From Acidimicrobiaceae bacterium (lineage in GTDB: Bacteria; Actinomycetota; Acidimicrobiia; Acidimicrobiales; RAAP-2): a stretch of DNA of 64,000 nucleotides. Location: the NCBI GenBank assembly GCA_027306585.1, contig DAHUZJ010000104.1, positions 57,499 to 121,498 of the forward strand. The letters are read 5' to 3'. The translations under genes were made by a program, and so were the position numbers. The notes beneath the pieces are model-generated. The model had not been told where the DNA came from, did not search any database, and was given only the letters and a program-made list of their open reading frames with translations. The stretch's first letter is position 1. Every line of letters begins with the position of its first letter. Below, one piece after another: positions 38,698 through 47,509 of this stretch.

Positions 38698-38780
38698 CGG
38701 GCCAGCGTAGGCGAACCCGGGTGCCCACGCGGGCGGCCGTCGGCGCCCACGGGGGCCCAGCTCGGGCCGCGAGCGGCCCT

Positions 38781-38818
38781 TACGAGCGGCCGATGGCCGG
38801 CGTACGAGCGGCCGATGG
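38781..38818. repeat. 16-bp direct repeat between folE and folP
   Basis: TACGAGCGGCCGATGG occurs at 38781-38796 and 38803-38818, in the 126-bp gap after folE. It could be a duplicated binding site for a regulator of folP, or a chance duplication. Confidence 0.7.
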
Positions 38819-38823
38819 GCGCC

Positions 38824-39393
38824 CTATCGACCGTGGACGAACTGCATCGCCTCCGCACGGGTGGAGGGGTCGGAGCGGAACAGCCCCCGGACCGCCGACG
38901 TCACCGTGAGCGTGCCCGGCTTCTTGACGCCCCGCATGGACATGCACAGATGCTCGGCCTCCACCACCACGAGCACGCCGCGGGGGGCCAGCGTCCGCTC
39001 GACGGCGTCGGCGATCTGGGTCGTCATGCGCTCTTGGACCTGGAGGCGCCGGGCGAACCCGTCCACCAGCCGGGCCAGCTTGGAAAGGCCGGTGATGCGG
39101 CCGTCGCTGGCCGGGATGTACGCCACGTGCGCCCGGCCGATGAAGGGGACGAGGTGGTGCTCGCACAGCGAGGCGAACGGGATGTCCCGAACCATGACCA
39201 TCTCGTCGTGCTCGGCCGCGAACGTGACGGTGAGGTGCCGGGACGGGTCGTCGACGAGGCCCGAGAACAGCTCTTCGTACATGGCGGCCACCCGTCGGGG
39301 CGTGTCGCGCAACCCCTCACGCTGGGGATCCTCGCCGATGGCGGCGAGCAACTCGGCCACGGCCTGTTCGGCGCGGGGGATGTCGACCGGCAC
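38824..39393 (-). CDS. folE: GTP cyclohydrolase I
   Basis: A 189-residue FolE, first step of folate synthesis from GTP. Motifs: [32 protein letters not shown] (zinc Cys and His), [20 protein letters not shown], and [16 protein letters not shown] with the second zinc Cys. GTG 39393 is preferred because AGAGGAG lies seven bases upstream; an ATG at 39423 lacks such a site. ftsH, which usually sits between hpt and folE in actinomycetes, is absent. Confidence 0.96.
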   Translation of the reverse strand: MPVDIPRAEQAVAELLAAIGEDPQREGLRDTPRRVAAMYEELFSGLVDDPSRHLTVTFAAEHDEMVMVRDIPFASLCEHHLVPFIGRAHVAYIPASDGRITGLSKLARLVDGFARRLQVQERMTTQIADAVERTLAPRGVLVVVEAEHLCMSMRGVKKPGTLTVTSAVRGLFRSDPSTRAEAMQFVHGR

Positions 39394-39484
39394 CGGCGCT
39401 CCTCTCTCGGGTCCTCTCAGCATCGCACCCACGGCCGCTGGCCATCCCGCCCGGGCACCGAGGCCGGCTGCGAGCAGCGCCCGC

Positions 39485-40060
39485 TCAGCCGGGCGACGAC
39501 CCCAGGTAGGCGTGCACCCCGCGCAGGTTGCGGTAGCGCTCGGCGACGTCGAGCCCGTACCCGACGACGAACTCCGAGGCGATGGTGAAGCCTACGTACC
39601 GCAGGTCCAGGTCGACGCGCTGCTCCCCCTCTTTCACCAGGAGGGCACAGACGTCGACGCTCGCCGGGCGGCGGGCGTGGAGGTACTTGCGGAGGTAGTT
39701 GAGCGTCAGGCCGCTGTCGATGATGTCCTCCACCACGAGGACCCGCCGCCCCGTCAGCTCGGCGTCGAGGTCCTTCACGATGCGGACGACGCCCGACGTC
39801 CGGGTGGCGCTGCCGTAGGAGGAGACGGCCATGAAATCGACGTCGACCGGCAGCTCGATGGCCCGGCACAGGTCGCTCATGAACAGCATGGCGCCCTTGA
39901 GCACGCCCAAGAGGAGCGGCGGGTCGTCGGCATAGTCGGCGGTGATGCGGGCCCCGAGCTCGGCGACCTTGGCGGCGATCTCCTCGGCGCCGACCCGCAC
40001 CGGGCCGATCTCGTGCGCTGCCCATCCCGGGGCCACTTCGGTGGCCTCCCCCGTCGTCAC
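39485..40060 (-). CDS. hpt: Hypoxanthine phosphoribosyltransferase
   Basis: A 191-residue purine salvage enzyme making IMP or GMP from base and PRPP. The PRPP motif is [18 protein letters not shown] near 108, the flexible-loop region [15 protein letters not shown], and [18 protein letters not shown] near 48. GTG 40060 overlaps the tilS stop (GTGA), the same pairing as in mycobacteria and Bacillus. Confidence 0.95.
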   Translation of the reverse strand: MTTGEATEVAPGWAAHEIGPVRVGAEEIAAKVAELGARITADYADDPPLLLGVLKGAMLFMSDLCRAIELPVDVDFMAVSSYGSATRTSGVVRIVKDLDAELTGRRVLVVEDIIDSGLTLNYLRKYLHARRPASVDVCALLVKEGEQRVDLDLRYVGFTIASEFVVGYGLDVAERYRNLRGVHAYLGSSPG

Positions 40061-41181
40061 CTGCGGAACCCTACCGGAACGGTGCCACCTGTCCCCTTCC
40101 CGCTCCCGCGGTCGCTCTCAGCTCGGTCGCCCCGCGGCGTGCTCCCGGGTCCGGCGTCCTGGGCGGGACCGGGCGGTGACAGCCGGAGGCGGCCGGCCGA
40201 GCGGCGGACCCGCCATCCGCCCGCCACCTCGGTGGCGCGGGCCAGCCCCCGGGCCACGGCGAGGACACGGGCGACGTCCCCCGACGACGGCGGCTGCCGA
40301 TCGAGACCGGCGCCGGGCGCGTCGGTGCCGCCGGTGCCCACCGGGCGCCCGCCGGTCGGCGGGGTGGCGCCCGAGGCCCGCAGCCAGCGGCGAACGGCGC
40401 GGCGTCCGAGCGGGGCGGGCGCAGCCCCGAGGGCCCGGGCGTCCTCGGGGTCGGGCAGCGACGCGGCCGCCAACCCTTCGAGGAAGGCGGCATCGTCCCG
40501 GCACAGGTCGGCGGTCCGTGCCAGGAGGGGGACCGGTTCGCGGCCGGCGATCGACCGGCACAGCGGCAGCAGCTCGTGGCGGACCCGGTTGCGCAGGTGG
40601 GCCGGGTCCTCGTTGGTCGGGTCGGTCAGCCAGTGGAGGCCGGCGGCGGTGCACACCGCTTGCGCCTCGGCCCGTCGCACGCCCAGGAGCGGGTGCTCCG
40701 GTCCTGGTCGCATCGCCGCCAGCCCGTCCAGTCCCGAGCCGCGCAGCAGGTGGGCGAGGACCGTCTCGGCCTGGTCGTCCATCGTGTGGCCGGTGGCGAC
40801 CTCCGGGGGGAGGACGCCATAGCGGGCAGCGCGAGCCCGCGCCTCGAGGTCGGGCCCCGGCGGTACGCCGACCCGGAGGGCACGAAACTCGGCGCCGACT
40901 CGCCGGGCCGCGTCGGCCACCACGCCGGCCTCGTCGGCCGACCCCGGCCGCAGCCCGTGGTCGACGTGAACTGCCGTCACCCGGCACCCGGCGGCAACGG
41001 CCAGGACGAGGAGCGCCGTCGAGTCCGGGCCGCCCGACACGGCGCAGGTGAGCGGCGTGCCCGCCGCGGGGAACGTGCAGCGGGGGAGGATGCCGGCGAC
41101 GGCCGGCAGCGCGGCCAGCGCGGCCCGCTCCGGCTGCCCGGGCAGCGCCCCGGCCGGACCCGTGCCCGCACCGGGGGTCAC
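40057..41181 (-). CDS. tilS: tRNA(Ile)-lysidine synthase
   Basis: A 374-residue TilS that modifies C34 of tRNA-Ile(CAU) to lysidine. PP-loop motif CAVSGGPDSTALLVLAV near 48, VHVDHGLRPGS, GHTMDDQAETVLAHLLRGSG and LTDPTNEDPAHLRNRVRHELLP are family signatures. The C-terminal part is low in conservation. GTG 41181 follows the zincin stop by a few bases. A longer frame upstream would run into the zincin gene. Confidence 0.93.
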   Translation of the reverse strand: MTPGAGTGPAGALPGQPERAALAALPAVAGILPRCTFPAAGTPLTCAVSGGPDSTALLVLAVAAGCRVTAVHVDHGLRPGSADEAGVVADAARRVGAEFRALRVGVPPGPDLEARARAARYGVLPPEVATGHTMDDQAETVLAHLLRGSGLDGLAAMRPGPEHPLLGVRRAEAQAVCTAAGLHWLTDPTNEDPAHLRNRVRHELLPLCRSIAGREPVPLLARTADLCRDDAAFLEGLAAASLPDPEDARALGAAPAPLGRRAVRRWLRASGATPPTGGRPVGTGGTDAPGAGLDRQPPSSGDVARVLAVARGLARATEVAGGWRVRRSAGRLRLSPPGPAQDAGPGSTPRGDRAESDRGSGKGTGGTVPVGFRR

Positions 41182-41186
41182 GGCCG

Positions 41187-42365
41187 TCAGCTGGCGGCCG
41201 GCATGGCCTGCACCCGGGCGACCCATCGGTCCGGCTCCCGGATCTCGGACAGGGCCGGCAGCCATTCGGGCCCCTGCCACACCTTGTCCAACAGCGCCGT
41301 CCCGCCGGCCTGCTCGACGGCGTACACGAAGGCCTCGCCTTCGGCGTACTGGCGAAACTTCGCCTCGAGCCCCAGCAGGCGAAGCAGCACCTTGGCCGGC
41401 CCGCGTGCCTGCTCGCGGCGCTCCCGGAGCACGGCGCCGAACCGCTCCGCGCCCGGCACCGCCGCCGCGCCAGCCCGGTCCATGACCACGTCGCCGTGGC
41501 CCTCGAGCAGGCTCATGAGCGCCTGCAGCCGGCGGATGGCCTCCATCTGCTCCTCGCCGGCCACCAGGCCGATCATGCCGGCGTCCTCGAGCGGGCTCTC
41601 ACCCGACCGCAGCTGCTCCGCAACCCGGCGCACCATCTCGGCCAACCGGTGTGGGTCGGCGCGGAAGGGCTCCAGGCCCTGGTCGACCAGCGAGAGGAAG
41701 TGGTCCCGCAGCCACGGCACGGCCGTGAACTGGCACCGGTGCGTGACCTCGTGGAGGGCCAGCCACAGCCGGAACTCGCGGGAGGGGAAGCCGTAGCGCG
41801 ACTCGAGCGACACCACATTGGGCCCCACGTAGTAGAGGACGTCCTGGTCCTCCGACATCTCCTCGGTGATGAGGAGGTCGTACTGGCCGAGCACCCGGGT
41901 CGACATCCACGACAGCACGGCGCCGAGCTGGGCCCCGCTCATCGCCCGGCCGGCACCCGACATCGTGCCGGCGAGCGACTCGGGCAGCAGCTGGGTGAGG
42001 CCGGCCAACGGGCTCGAGCGCCGCGCCTCGGCGCGGCGCTCCTCGTACTTTCGGAGGGTGGGCCCGAGGAGCCGCTGCATCGACGCCACGTTGGCCCGCA
42101 CCCAGCCGGGACGATCGGTGACCATCGCCCGACCCGGCGACGGGGCACGCCAACCGGTGGACGCCGCCACCAGCTCCTCGGCTTGGGCGGTCAGCTCGAC
42201 GAATTCGTCCTGGACGGCGGCAGCCCGATAGCCGAGCGGCAGCGGTCGGCGAGCGAGCAGCCGCTCGGCGACCCGCTCGGCGACGGTCCAGTCGATCAGC
42301 CCGGGTCCATCGGCCGGGCGCTCCCCGCCGGCCTCGCCGTCGGCGCGGTCGAACGGCGCCGTCAC
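41187..42365 (-). CDS. DUF2342 zinc-dependent metalloprotease-like protein
   Basis: A 392-residue actinobacterial zincin of the family sometimes annotated as F420-biosynthesis-associated. The catalytic metal motif is LHEVTHRCQF (HExxH) at about residue 200. Earlier SWMSTRVLGQYDLLI and VGPNVVSLESRYGFP are also typical. The substrate is unknown and no signal peptide is present. GTG 42365 overlaps the rsrA stop (GTGA). It lies next to tilS as Rv3626c does in mycobacteria. Confidence 0.87.
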   Translation of the reverse strand: MTAPFDRADGEAGGERPADGPGLIDWTVAERVAERLLARRPLPLGYRAAAVQDEFVELTAQAEELVAASTGWRAPSPGRAMVTDRPGWVRANVASMQRLLGPTLRKYEERRAEARRSSPLAGLTQLLPESLAGTMSGAGRAMSGAQLGAVLSWMSTRVLGQYDLLITEEMSEDQDVLYYVGPNVVSLESRYGFPSREFRLWLALHEVTHRCQFTAVPWLRDHFLSLVDQGLEPFRADPHRLAEMVRRVAEQLRSGESPLEDAGMIGLVAGEEQMEAIRRLQALMSLLEGHGDVVMDRAGAAAVPGAERFGAVLRERREQARGPAKVLLRLLGLEAKFRQYAEGEAFVYAVEQAGGTALLDKVWQGPEWLPALSEIREPDRWVARVQAMPAAS

Positions 42366-42715
42366 CCGAGGGCGTCCGATCCGCCGGTGCTCGAGCCCCC
42401 GGGAGCCGATCCGTCGAGGGCGGCATCCTGGCGGGTGGCCTCCGCGCGCAGGGCTGCCGCCACCCGGTCCTTGAGCGCCTCGGGCACCCGGTCCTTGCAC
42501 CGGTTGGCGACCACCATGCGCAGCTCAGCTTCGAACTCCGCCGCCTCCCCGCACCAGCCGCACTCGTCGAGGTGCACCGAGATCTGGACCCGGCGGACGT
42601 CGTTGAGCTCACCGTCGAGATAGCGGTACAGCTGGCGGACCGCCTCGTTGCAGTCCACCTCGTTGGAGCCGTCCCCGCATGGCCCTCCGTGCTCGTCGCT
42701 CACGCCAGTCGCCAC
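42362..42715 (-). CDS. rsrA: Zinc-associated anti-sigma factor, RsrA type
   Basis: A 117-residue ZAS anti-sigma factor. Cys22, His48, Cys52 and Cys55 (C-x25-H-x3-C-x2-C, with the core HLDECGWC) form the redox zinc site of RsrA, which releases SigR on disulfide stress. GTG 42715 has GGGAGG six bases upstream and fits better than GTG 42703. A GSSTGGS-rich tail ends the protein. It follows the sigma gene and is coupled to the zincin gene. Confidence 0.92.
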   Translation of the reverse strand: MATGVSDEHGGPCGDGSNEVDCNEAVRQLYRYLDGELNDVRRVQISVHLDECGWCGEAAEFEAELRMVVANRCKDRVPEALKDRVAAALRAEATRQDAALDGSAPGGSSTGGSDALG

Positions 42716-42784
42716 GACGCGCCTCCCGTCACCACTGCCGGCCGCCACGTCGGGCTGCCCCACCTGCGTGCCGGCGCCGGGCGC

Positions 42785-43363
42785 TCACGATGCACCCGGC
42801 CCCGCTCCGACCAGCCCTCGAGCCTCTGCGAAGTGGTGCAACGCCTTCTGCAGCGCCCTTCTTCCCCGGTGGATCCGGCTCATGACCGTGCCGATGGGGA
42901 CGTCGGTGATCTCGGCGATCTCCTTGTACGAGAACCCCTCGACGTCGGCAAGGAGCACCGCGATGCGGAAGGCGTCGGGCAGCGACTCGATCGCCGCCTT
43001 CACCTCGTCGTCGGTGAAGCTGTCGAGGGCCTCGTCCTCGGCGCTCCGGCCGCTCACGACGCCGTCGCCGGTGGCGAGGCGCCGGTACAGGTAGAGGTCC
43101 TCGACGTCCTCCACGTCGGACACGTCCGGGCGTCGCTTGGCCGCCCGGTAGGCGTTGATGTAGGTGTTCGTCAGGATGCGGTAGAGCCAGGCCTTGAGGT
43201 TGGTGCCCTCGGTGAACCCGTCGAACGCCCGGTAGGCCTTCAGGTACGTCTCCTGGACCAGGTCCTCGGCGTCCGAGGGGTTGCGCGTCATGCGCAGCGC
43301 GGCGGTGTACAGCGCCGGCATGTACTCCATCGTCAGCTCGGTGAACCGGGCCCGGTCGGCCAT
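42785..43363 (-). CDS. sigR: ECF sigma factor of SigR/SigH type
   Basis: A 192-residue ECF sigma factor. Region 2: [20 protein letters not shown] and [20 protein letters not shown]; region 4: [43 protein letters not shown] (both given by key parts). This is the SigR/SigH group of actinobacteria, controlling thioredoxin, proteases and mycothiol genes. The anti-sigma gene follows. (Segments are quoted partially; the key ends are [12 protein letters not shown] and [12 protein letters not shown].). Confidence 0.95.
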   Translation of the reverse strand: MADRARFTELTMEYMPALYTAALRMTRNPSDAEDLVQETYLKAYRAFDGFTEGTNLKAWLYRILTNTYINAYRAAKRRPDVSDVEDVEDLYLYRRLATGDGVVSGRSAEDEALDSFTDDEVKAAIESLPDAFRIAVLLADVEGFSYKEIAEITDVPIGTVMSRIHRGRRALQKALHHFAEARGLVGAGPGAS

Positions 43364-43459
43364 GTCGAGACCCTACCCGTGCGCCAGCCGCGACCGCCCG
43401 CAGGGCCCCCGTGGCACTACGGTTCGGGTCGCCCCGCCCCGTTCACCCATGGACCGCCT

Positions 43460-45193
43460 GTGATCCGACACCCCGCCACCCGAGGTGCCTGCAGCCGCCG
43501 GGCGTCGCACGTGGTGGCCGCCCTCGCCCTCGTGGCGGTGGCCGCCGTCCTCGCCGCCTGTGGCGGACCGCCAGCCTCGGTCGTCACACGCCAGCACTCG
43601 TCGCGCGCCAACGTGGCCGCCGCGGCCGGGGACCCCGCGCCCGGGGACCCCGCGGCCGCGGTGCAGGTCAACGGCCGTCTCTCGGCGCCCGGAGGGCCGT
43701 ACCTCGTCGACCGCTTCGGCCGGGTCGTCATCCTCCACGGCGTGAACGCCGTGGAGAAGAACCCTCCCTACGAGCTCACGGTCACCCCGAACCGTCCCTG
43801 GACCTTCGACGCCGCCGATGCTCGGCGGATCGCCGCCCTCGGCTTCGACGTCGTCCGCCTCGGGGTCCTGTGGCAGGGCCTGGAGCCCGGCCCTGCCGGT
43901 GTGGGAGCCAACGACCCGGCGGTGTGCGCGCCCGGGGCCCCAGCGGGCGGCCTCGGCTTCTTCGACGCCCGGACCGCCGCCGCCTACCTGGCGAAGGTGG
44001 CGAAGGTCGTCGACCTCCTCGGGCGGGCGCACGTCTACACCCTCCTCGACATGCACCAGGACGTCTACAGCCAAGCGTTCGCCGGCGAGGGCGCCCCGGC
44101 CTGGGCGGTGTGCACGGACGGCCAGCCGGTGGTGCTGGCGGCCGGACGCTGGTCGAAGAATTACGCCGATACCACCCTGCACACCGCCATGACGCACTTC
44201 TGGACCAACGACGTGGTGGGCAATCTCCAGGGGCAGTTCGACCGTGCGTGGGGGTTCGTCGCCCACCGGTTCGCGCACAACCCGTGGGTGGTCGGCTACG
44301 ACCCGTTCAACGAGCCCTTCGAGCCGAACCTGTCGCCGGCGCAGTCGGTGCAGTTCGCCACCCAGCTGGAGTGCTTCTACACCGGCCGTCGCCACCCGGG
44401 CGCCCTCAAGCAGGGCGGGGCGCCCGTGACGTGCCCGGCCGGCGACCCCGCCGAGGGCGTCGTGCCCACGATCGAGGCCGCCGACCACCAGCACCTCGTG
44501 TTCATCGAGCCCGACATCTACGGCATCCCCCACGGCGCGCCCGCCATGCTGGGCCCGATGCCGTTTCCCCGGCTCGTGTTCAACTTCCACGTCTACTGCG
44601 GAGCCCGCAGCCCGGTGACGGGCGACCCCACCACACTGGTCGCCTGCGTCAACCAGGAGCTGCAGAGCATGTCGCGCCTCGAGCAAGAGCGCGCCCTGCT
44701 GTCGTCGCCCGAGCAGCCGGGCGGCCCGCCGGCCTTCATGAGCGAGTTCGGTGCCAGTCAGGACCCCGCGCTGATCCAACAGCTGACGTCGGCTGCCGAC
44801 CAGTACGCGCTGGGCTGGGCGTACTGGGCATGGAAGTACTACGACGACCCGACGGGGAGCTCGAACGAAGGCCTGGTCGAGCCGTCGGGGCACCTGGCCC
44901 CGACGGCCCCGGTCCTGTCGGCCACCTATGCCCAGGCGGTCGCCGGCACCCCGGTCAGCGTGTCGTGGACACCACTCTCGGGCGCCTACACGCTGGTGTA
45001 CGCCCCCAACCCTGCCGTGGCGGCGCCAACCGTGCTCTTCGTCGGCCAGGCGTCCATCGGCCGGGCCGGCTACTGCACGACGGTGCGCGGCGGCACGGTG
45101 ACGTCGAAGCCCGGCGCCCGCCACCTGCTGGTGCAGAACGCCGCCGGCGCGAGCCAGGTGGTCGTGACGCTGGCCCCCGGCTGGTGCCGGTGA
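43460..45193 (+). CDS. Secreted GH5 lipoprotein (endoglycoceramidase-like)
   Basis: A 577-residue exported glycoside hydrolase family 5 protein. The signal peptide ends in a lipobox AVLAACGG near residue 34, so the protein is probably lipid-anchored. The GH5 barrel starts LVDRFGRVVILHGVN and has the acid/base Glu285 in YDPFNEPFEP and nucleophile Glu429 in SEFGA. LLDMHQDVYSQAFAGEGAP near 197 resembles the endoglycoceramidase group. A C-terminal beta domain runs from about 490. The natural substrate could be a glycolipid. GTG 43460 gives a proper signal peptide. The pgeF GTG overlaps its stop. Confidence 0.88.
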   Translation: MIRHPATRGACSRRASHVVAALALVAVAAVLAACGGPPASVVTRQHSSRANVAAAAGDPAPGDPAAAVQVNGRLSAPGGPYLVDRFGRVVILHGVNAVEKNPPYELTVTPNRPWTFDAADARRIAALGFDVVRLGVLWQGLEPGPAGVGANDPAVCAPGAPAGGLGFFDARTAAAYLAKVAKVVDLLGRAHVYTLLDMHQDVYSQAFAGEGAPAWAVCTDGQPVVLAAGRWSKNYADTTLHTAMTHFWTNDVVGNLQGQFDRAWGFVAHRFAHNPWVVGYDPFNEPFEPNLSPAQSVQFATQLECFYTGRRHPGALKQGGAPVTCPAGDPAEGVVPTIEAADHQHLVFIEPDIYGIPHGAPAMLGPMPFPRLVFNFHVYCGARSPVTGDPTTLVACVNQELQSMSRLEQERALLSSPEQPGGPPAFMSEFGASQDPALIQQLTSAADQYALGWAYWAWKYYDDPTGSSNEGLVEPSGHLAPTAPVLSATYAQAVAGTPVSVSWTPLSGAYTLVYAPNPAVAAPTVLFVGQASIGRAGYCTTVRGGTVTSKPGARHLLVQNAAGASQVVVTLAPGWCR

Positions 45194-46020
45194 CCGACGT
45201 CGCCGGGAGCGCCGGCTGGGAGCTCCGCTCGGTCGGCGGCCTGGACCTCCTCGTGTGCACCCCGCTCGAGGCGGCGGGCATCGACGCCGCAGTGACGGGG
45301 CGGCGCGGGGGGGTCTCGACCGGGCCGTACCGGTCCCTGAACCTGGCCCTCCACGTGGGCGACGATCCGGCAGCCGTGCGAGAGAACCGGCGCCGGGCGG
45401 CGGCGGCGCTCGGCGTCCAACCGGCCGACCTCGTGCTGGGCCAACAGGTCCACGGGGCCGTCGTCGCGGCCGTGACCGAGGCGGACCGGGGCCGCAGCCT
45501 GGCCGACGCCGAGGACGCCCTCGCCGGGGTGGACGCCCTCGTGACGGACCGTCCGGGCCCGGTCCTCGTCACGCTGGTGGCCGACTGCGTGCCCCTCGTG
45601 CTGGCGGACCCGGCGGCTGGCGTCCTCGCCACGGCCCACGCCGGGTGGCGCGGGGCGACCTCGGGCGTGGTCGAACAGACGGTGGCGGCCATGGCCGCGT
45701 TCGGGGCCCGGCCCGCACGCCTGGTGGCCGGGGTCGGTCCAGCGGTCGCCGGCGCCGGGTACCAGGTCGGCGAGGACGTCGCCGCCGCCGTCCGGCACCA
45801 CCTGGGGGACCTCTCCGGCGACGTGCTCGCGCCGGACGGGCCGGGCCACTGGCGCTGCGACCTGCCGGCGGCGGTGGCCCTCCTCCTCCGGCGAGCCGGC
45901 GTCCGGAGGGAGGCCATCCACGTCGCCGCCGTCACCACCGGGCGCGGCGGCCCCTTCTTCAGCGACCGGGCGGTCCGGCCGTGCGGGCGGTTCGCCCTCC
46001 TCGCCCGGCTCCGCCGGTGA
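45190..46020 (+). CDS. pgeF: Peptidoglycan editing factor PgeF (laccase-domain, YfiH family)
   Basis: A 276-residue YfiH-family protein. Metal ligands are seen in LGQQVHGAVV, LVADCVPLVLADP and ATAHAGWRGATSGVV. PgeF-type enzymes remove misincorporated amino acids from UDP-MurNAc peptides or act as purine nucleosidases in some lineages. GTG 45190 overlaps the GH5 stop by GTGA. Its position before murL and murD2 supports a peptidoglycan precursor role. Confidence 0.9.
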   Translation: MTDVAGSAGWELRSVGGLDLLVCTPLEAAGIDAAVTGRRGGVSTGPYRSLNLALHVGDDPAAVRENRRRAAAALGVQPADLVLGQQVHGAVVAAVTEADRGRSLADAEDALAGVDALVTDRPGPVLVTLVADCVPLVLADPAAGVLATAHAGWRGATSGVVEQTVAAMAAFGARPARLVAGVGPAVAGAGYQVGEDVAAAVRHHLGDLSGDVLAPDGPGHWRCDLPAAVALLLRRAGVRREAIHVAAVTTGRGGPFFSDRAVRPCGRFALLARLRR

Positions 46021-46051
46021 CGGCCGGCCGGAGGCACCGCCCGTAGCATGG

Positions 46052-46110
46052 CTACGCGGCGGCGGCACGCGGCGGCGGTGGCACACGGCGGCGGCACACG
46101 GCGGCGGGAC
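46052..46110 (+). repeat. CGG/CAC-rich repeats in the murL leader
   Basis: A GCACACGGCGGCG unit occurs twice in tandem (46081-46093, 46094-46106), preceded by related GCACGCGGCGGCGG sequence. TAGCAT at 46044-46049 could be a -10 box, giving a leader of about 100 bases. Confidence 0.65.
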
Positions 46111-46159
46111 ACGACAGCAGCAAGAACGGCAGCACCAGGGCACACGGGGAGACAGGACC

Positions 46160-47509
46160 ATCACGACCAGGCGCGACCGGTTCCGCTACGACGGCTACGA
46201 GCTCGACCTGGCGCGCCACCGCCTCACCTGCCGGTACCGGCTCGGTGACCGCCGGTTCACCGAGGAGATCGCCATCGAGGTGCCGGCGGGTGCACCGCCG
46301 GCTCCGCCCGAGGCAGCCGATGCCGCCGCCCGCCTGGTGCACCTCCTCGGCGGGGTCTCGTACTACAAGACGGCGGCACCCCCCGTCATCGACCTGGGCG
46401 ACCTCGCCACCACGGGCGCCGAACGGTCGTTCCTCCGCACCTACTACGTCGACGGCCTCGGCGAGATGGCGCACCGCAATGGACTGGACCTCTCCGGCCT
46501 CGAGGTCGTGGGCCCGGATCTCGGGCAGCGGGTGCCGGCCGCCTGCACCCCGGCGGCAGGGCGTCCGCTCGTGCCCTTCGGCGGGGGCATCGACTCGGTC
46601 GTCACGGCCGAGGAGGTCCGCGCCGTCCACCCCGACACCACCCTCTTCGTGGTGAGCCGGCCGGGCGACCGGTTCGCCGCCCTGGAGGCGGCGCTCGACG
46701 CCACCGGGCTGCCCGTGGTGCGGGCCGAACGGCGCATCGACGACGCCGTGCTCCGCTCGACCGAGCAGGGCTTCCTCAACGGTCATGTGCCGGTGACCGG
46801 CATCCTTTCGGCGGTCGCCATCCTGGCGGCGGTCCTCGGCGGCCACGACGCGGTCGTCATGGCCAACGAGTGGTCGGCCTCCTCGGCCACCCTCCACGTC
46901 GGCGGCCGTGCCGTGAACCACCAGTGGTCCAAGGGCCTGGCGTTCGAGCGGGGCTTCCGGGAGCTGGTGACGGCCGCGCTCGGCACCGGCGTCGACTACT
47001 TCTCCCTGTTGCGGCCGCGCTCGGAGCTGTGGGTGGCCGAGCGGTTCGCCCGGCTCCCCCGGTACCACCGGGCGTTCTGCAGCTGCAACCGGGCGTTCAT
47101 CATCGACCCGGCGCGGCGGCTCGACCGGTGGTGCGGCACGTGCGACAAGTGCTGCTTCATCGACCTGGTGCTGGCGCCGTTCCTCGACCCGGCAACGCTG
47201 TCGGGCGTGTTCGAAGGTGACGAGCCGCTGGCACGAGGGGAGCTCGACGGACGTTTCCGGGGGCTCGTCGGGTTGGGGGAGGCGAAGCCGTTCGAGTGCG
47301 TCGGCGACGTCGAGGAGTCCCGGGCCGCCCTGACCCTCGCTGCCGCCCGGCCCGACCGTGCCGGCACGCCGCTCCTCCAGGCGCTGGCGCGCGAGGTGGG
47401 GCCGGCGGCGGCGACCCGGGGCTGGGCCGGCCTGTTGGGCGAGCACTTCGTGCCGGCCGAGTACCTGGCCGGTGCCGCCGGGGCGGGTGGCAGCGGGGTG
47501 GGCGGGTGA
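46160..47509 (+). CDS. murL: UDP-MurNAc-L-Ala-L-Glu epimerase MurL
   Basis: A protein of about 449 residues if begun at ATC 46160. MurL inverts the L-Glu of UDP-MurNAc-L-Ala-L-Glu, replacing glutamate racemase. Family marks: VPFGGGIDSVVTAEEV (PP-loop-like), VMANEWSASSATLHVGG and HQWSKGLAFERGF, and the Cys-rich FCSCNRAF and CGTCDKCCFIDL. The reading frame upstream of the first GTG (46280) is clearly coding: RFRYDGYELDLARHRLTCRY continues the N-terminal beta sheet. It has no ATG, GTG or TTG; ATC 46160 with GGGGA upstream is my best guess. It couples to murD2 by GTGA. Confidence 0.88.
   Translation: MTTRRDRFRYDGYELDLARHRLTCRYRLGDRRFTEEIAIEVPAGAPPAPPEAADAAARLVHLLGGVSYYKTAAPPVIDLGDLATTGAERSFLRTYYVDGLGEMAHRNGLDLSGLEVVGPDLGQRVPAACTPAAGRPLVPFGGGIDSVVTAEEVRAVHPDTTLFVVSRPGDRFAALEAALDATGLPVVRAERRIDDAVLRSTEQGFLNGHVPVTGILSAVAILAAVLGGHDAVVMANEWSASSATLHVGGRAVNHQWSKGLAFERGFRELVTAALGTGVDYFSLLRPRSELWVAERFARLPRYHRAFCSCNRAFIIDPARRLDRWCGTCDKCCFIDLVLAPFLDPATLSGVFEGDEPLARGELDGRFRGLVGLGEAKPFECVGDVEESRAALTLAAARPDRAGTPLLQALAREVGPAAATRGWAGLLGEHFVPAEYLAGAAGAGGSGVGG

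Noticed and set aside
43373-45124. Long minus-strand frame opposite the GH5 gene
   Set aside because: No signal or domain on that strand, while the plus frame has a lipobox and both GH5 catalytic Glu residues.
46048-46248. Separate small gene from ATG 46048
   Set aside because: It overlaps murL in another frame and encodes only Arg/His/Gly-rich repeat; kept only as a possible frameshifted murL start.
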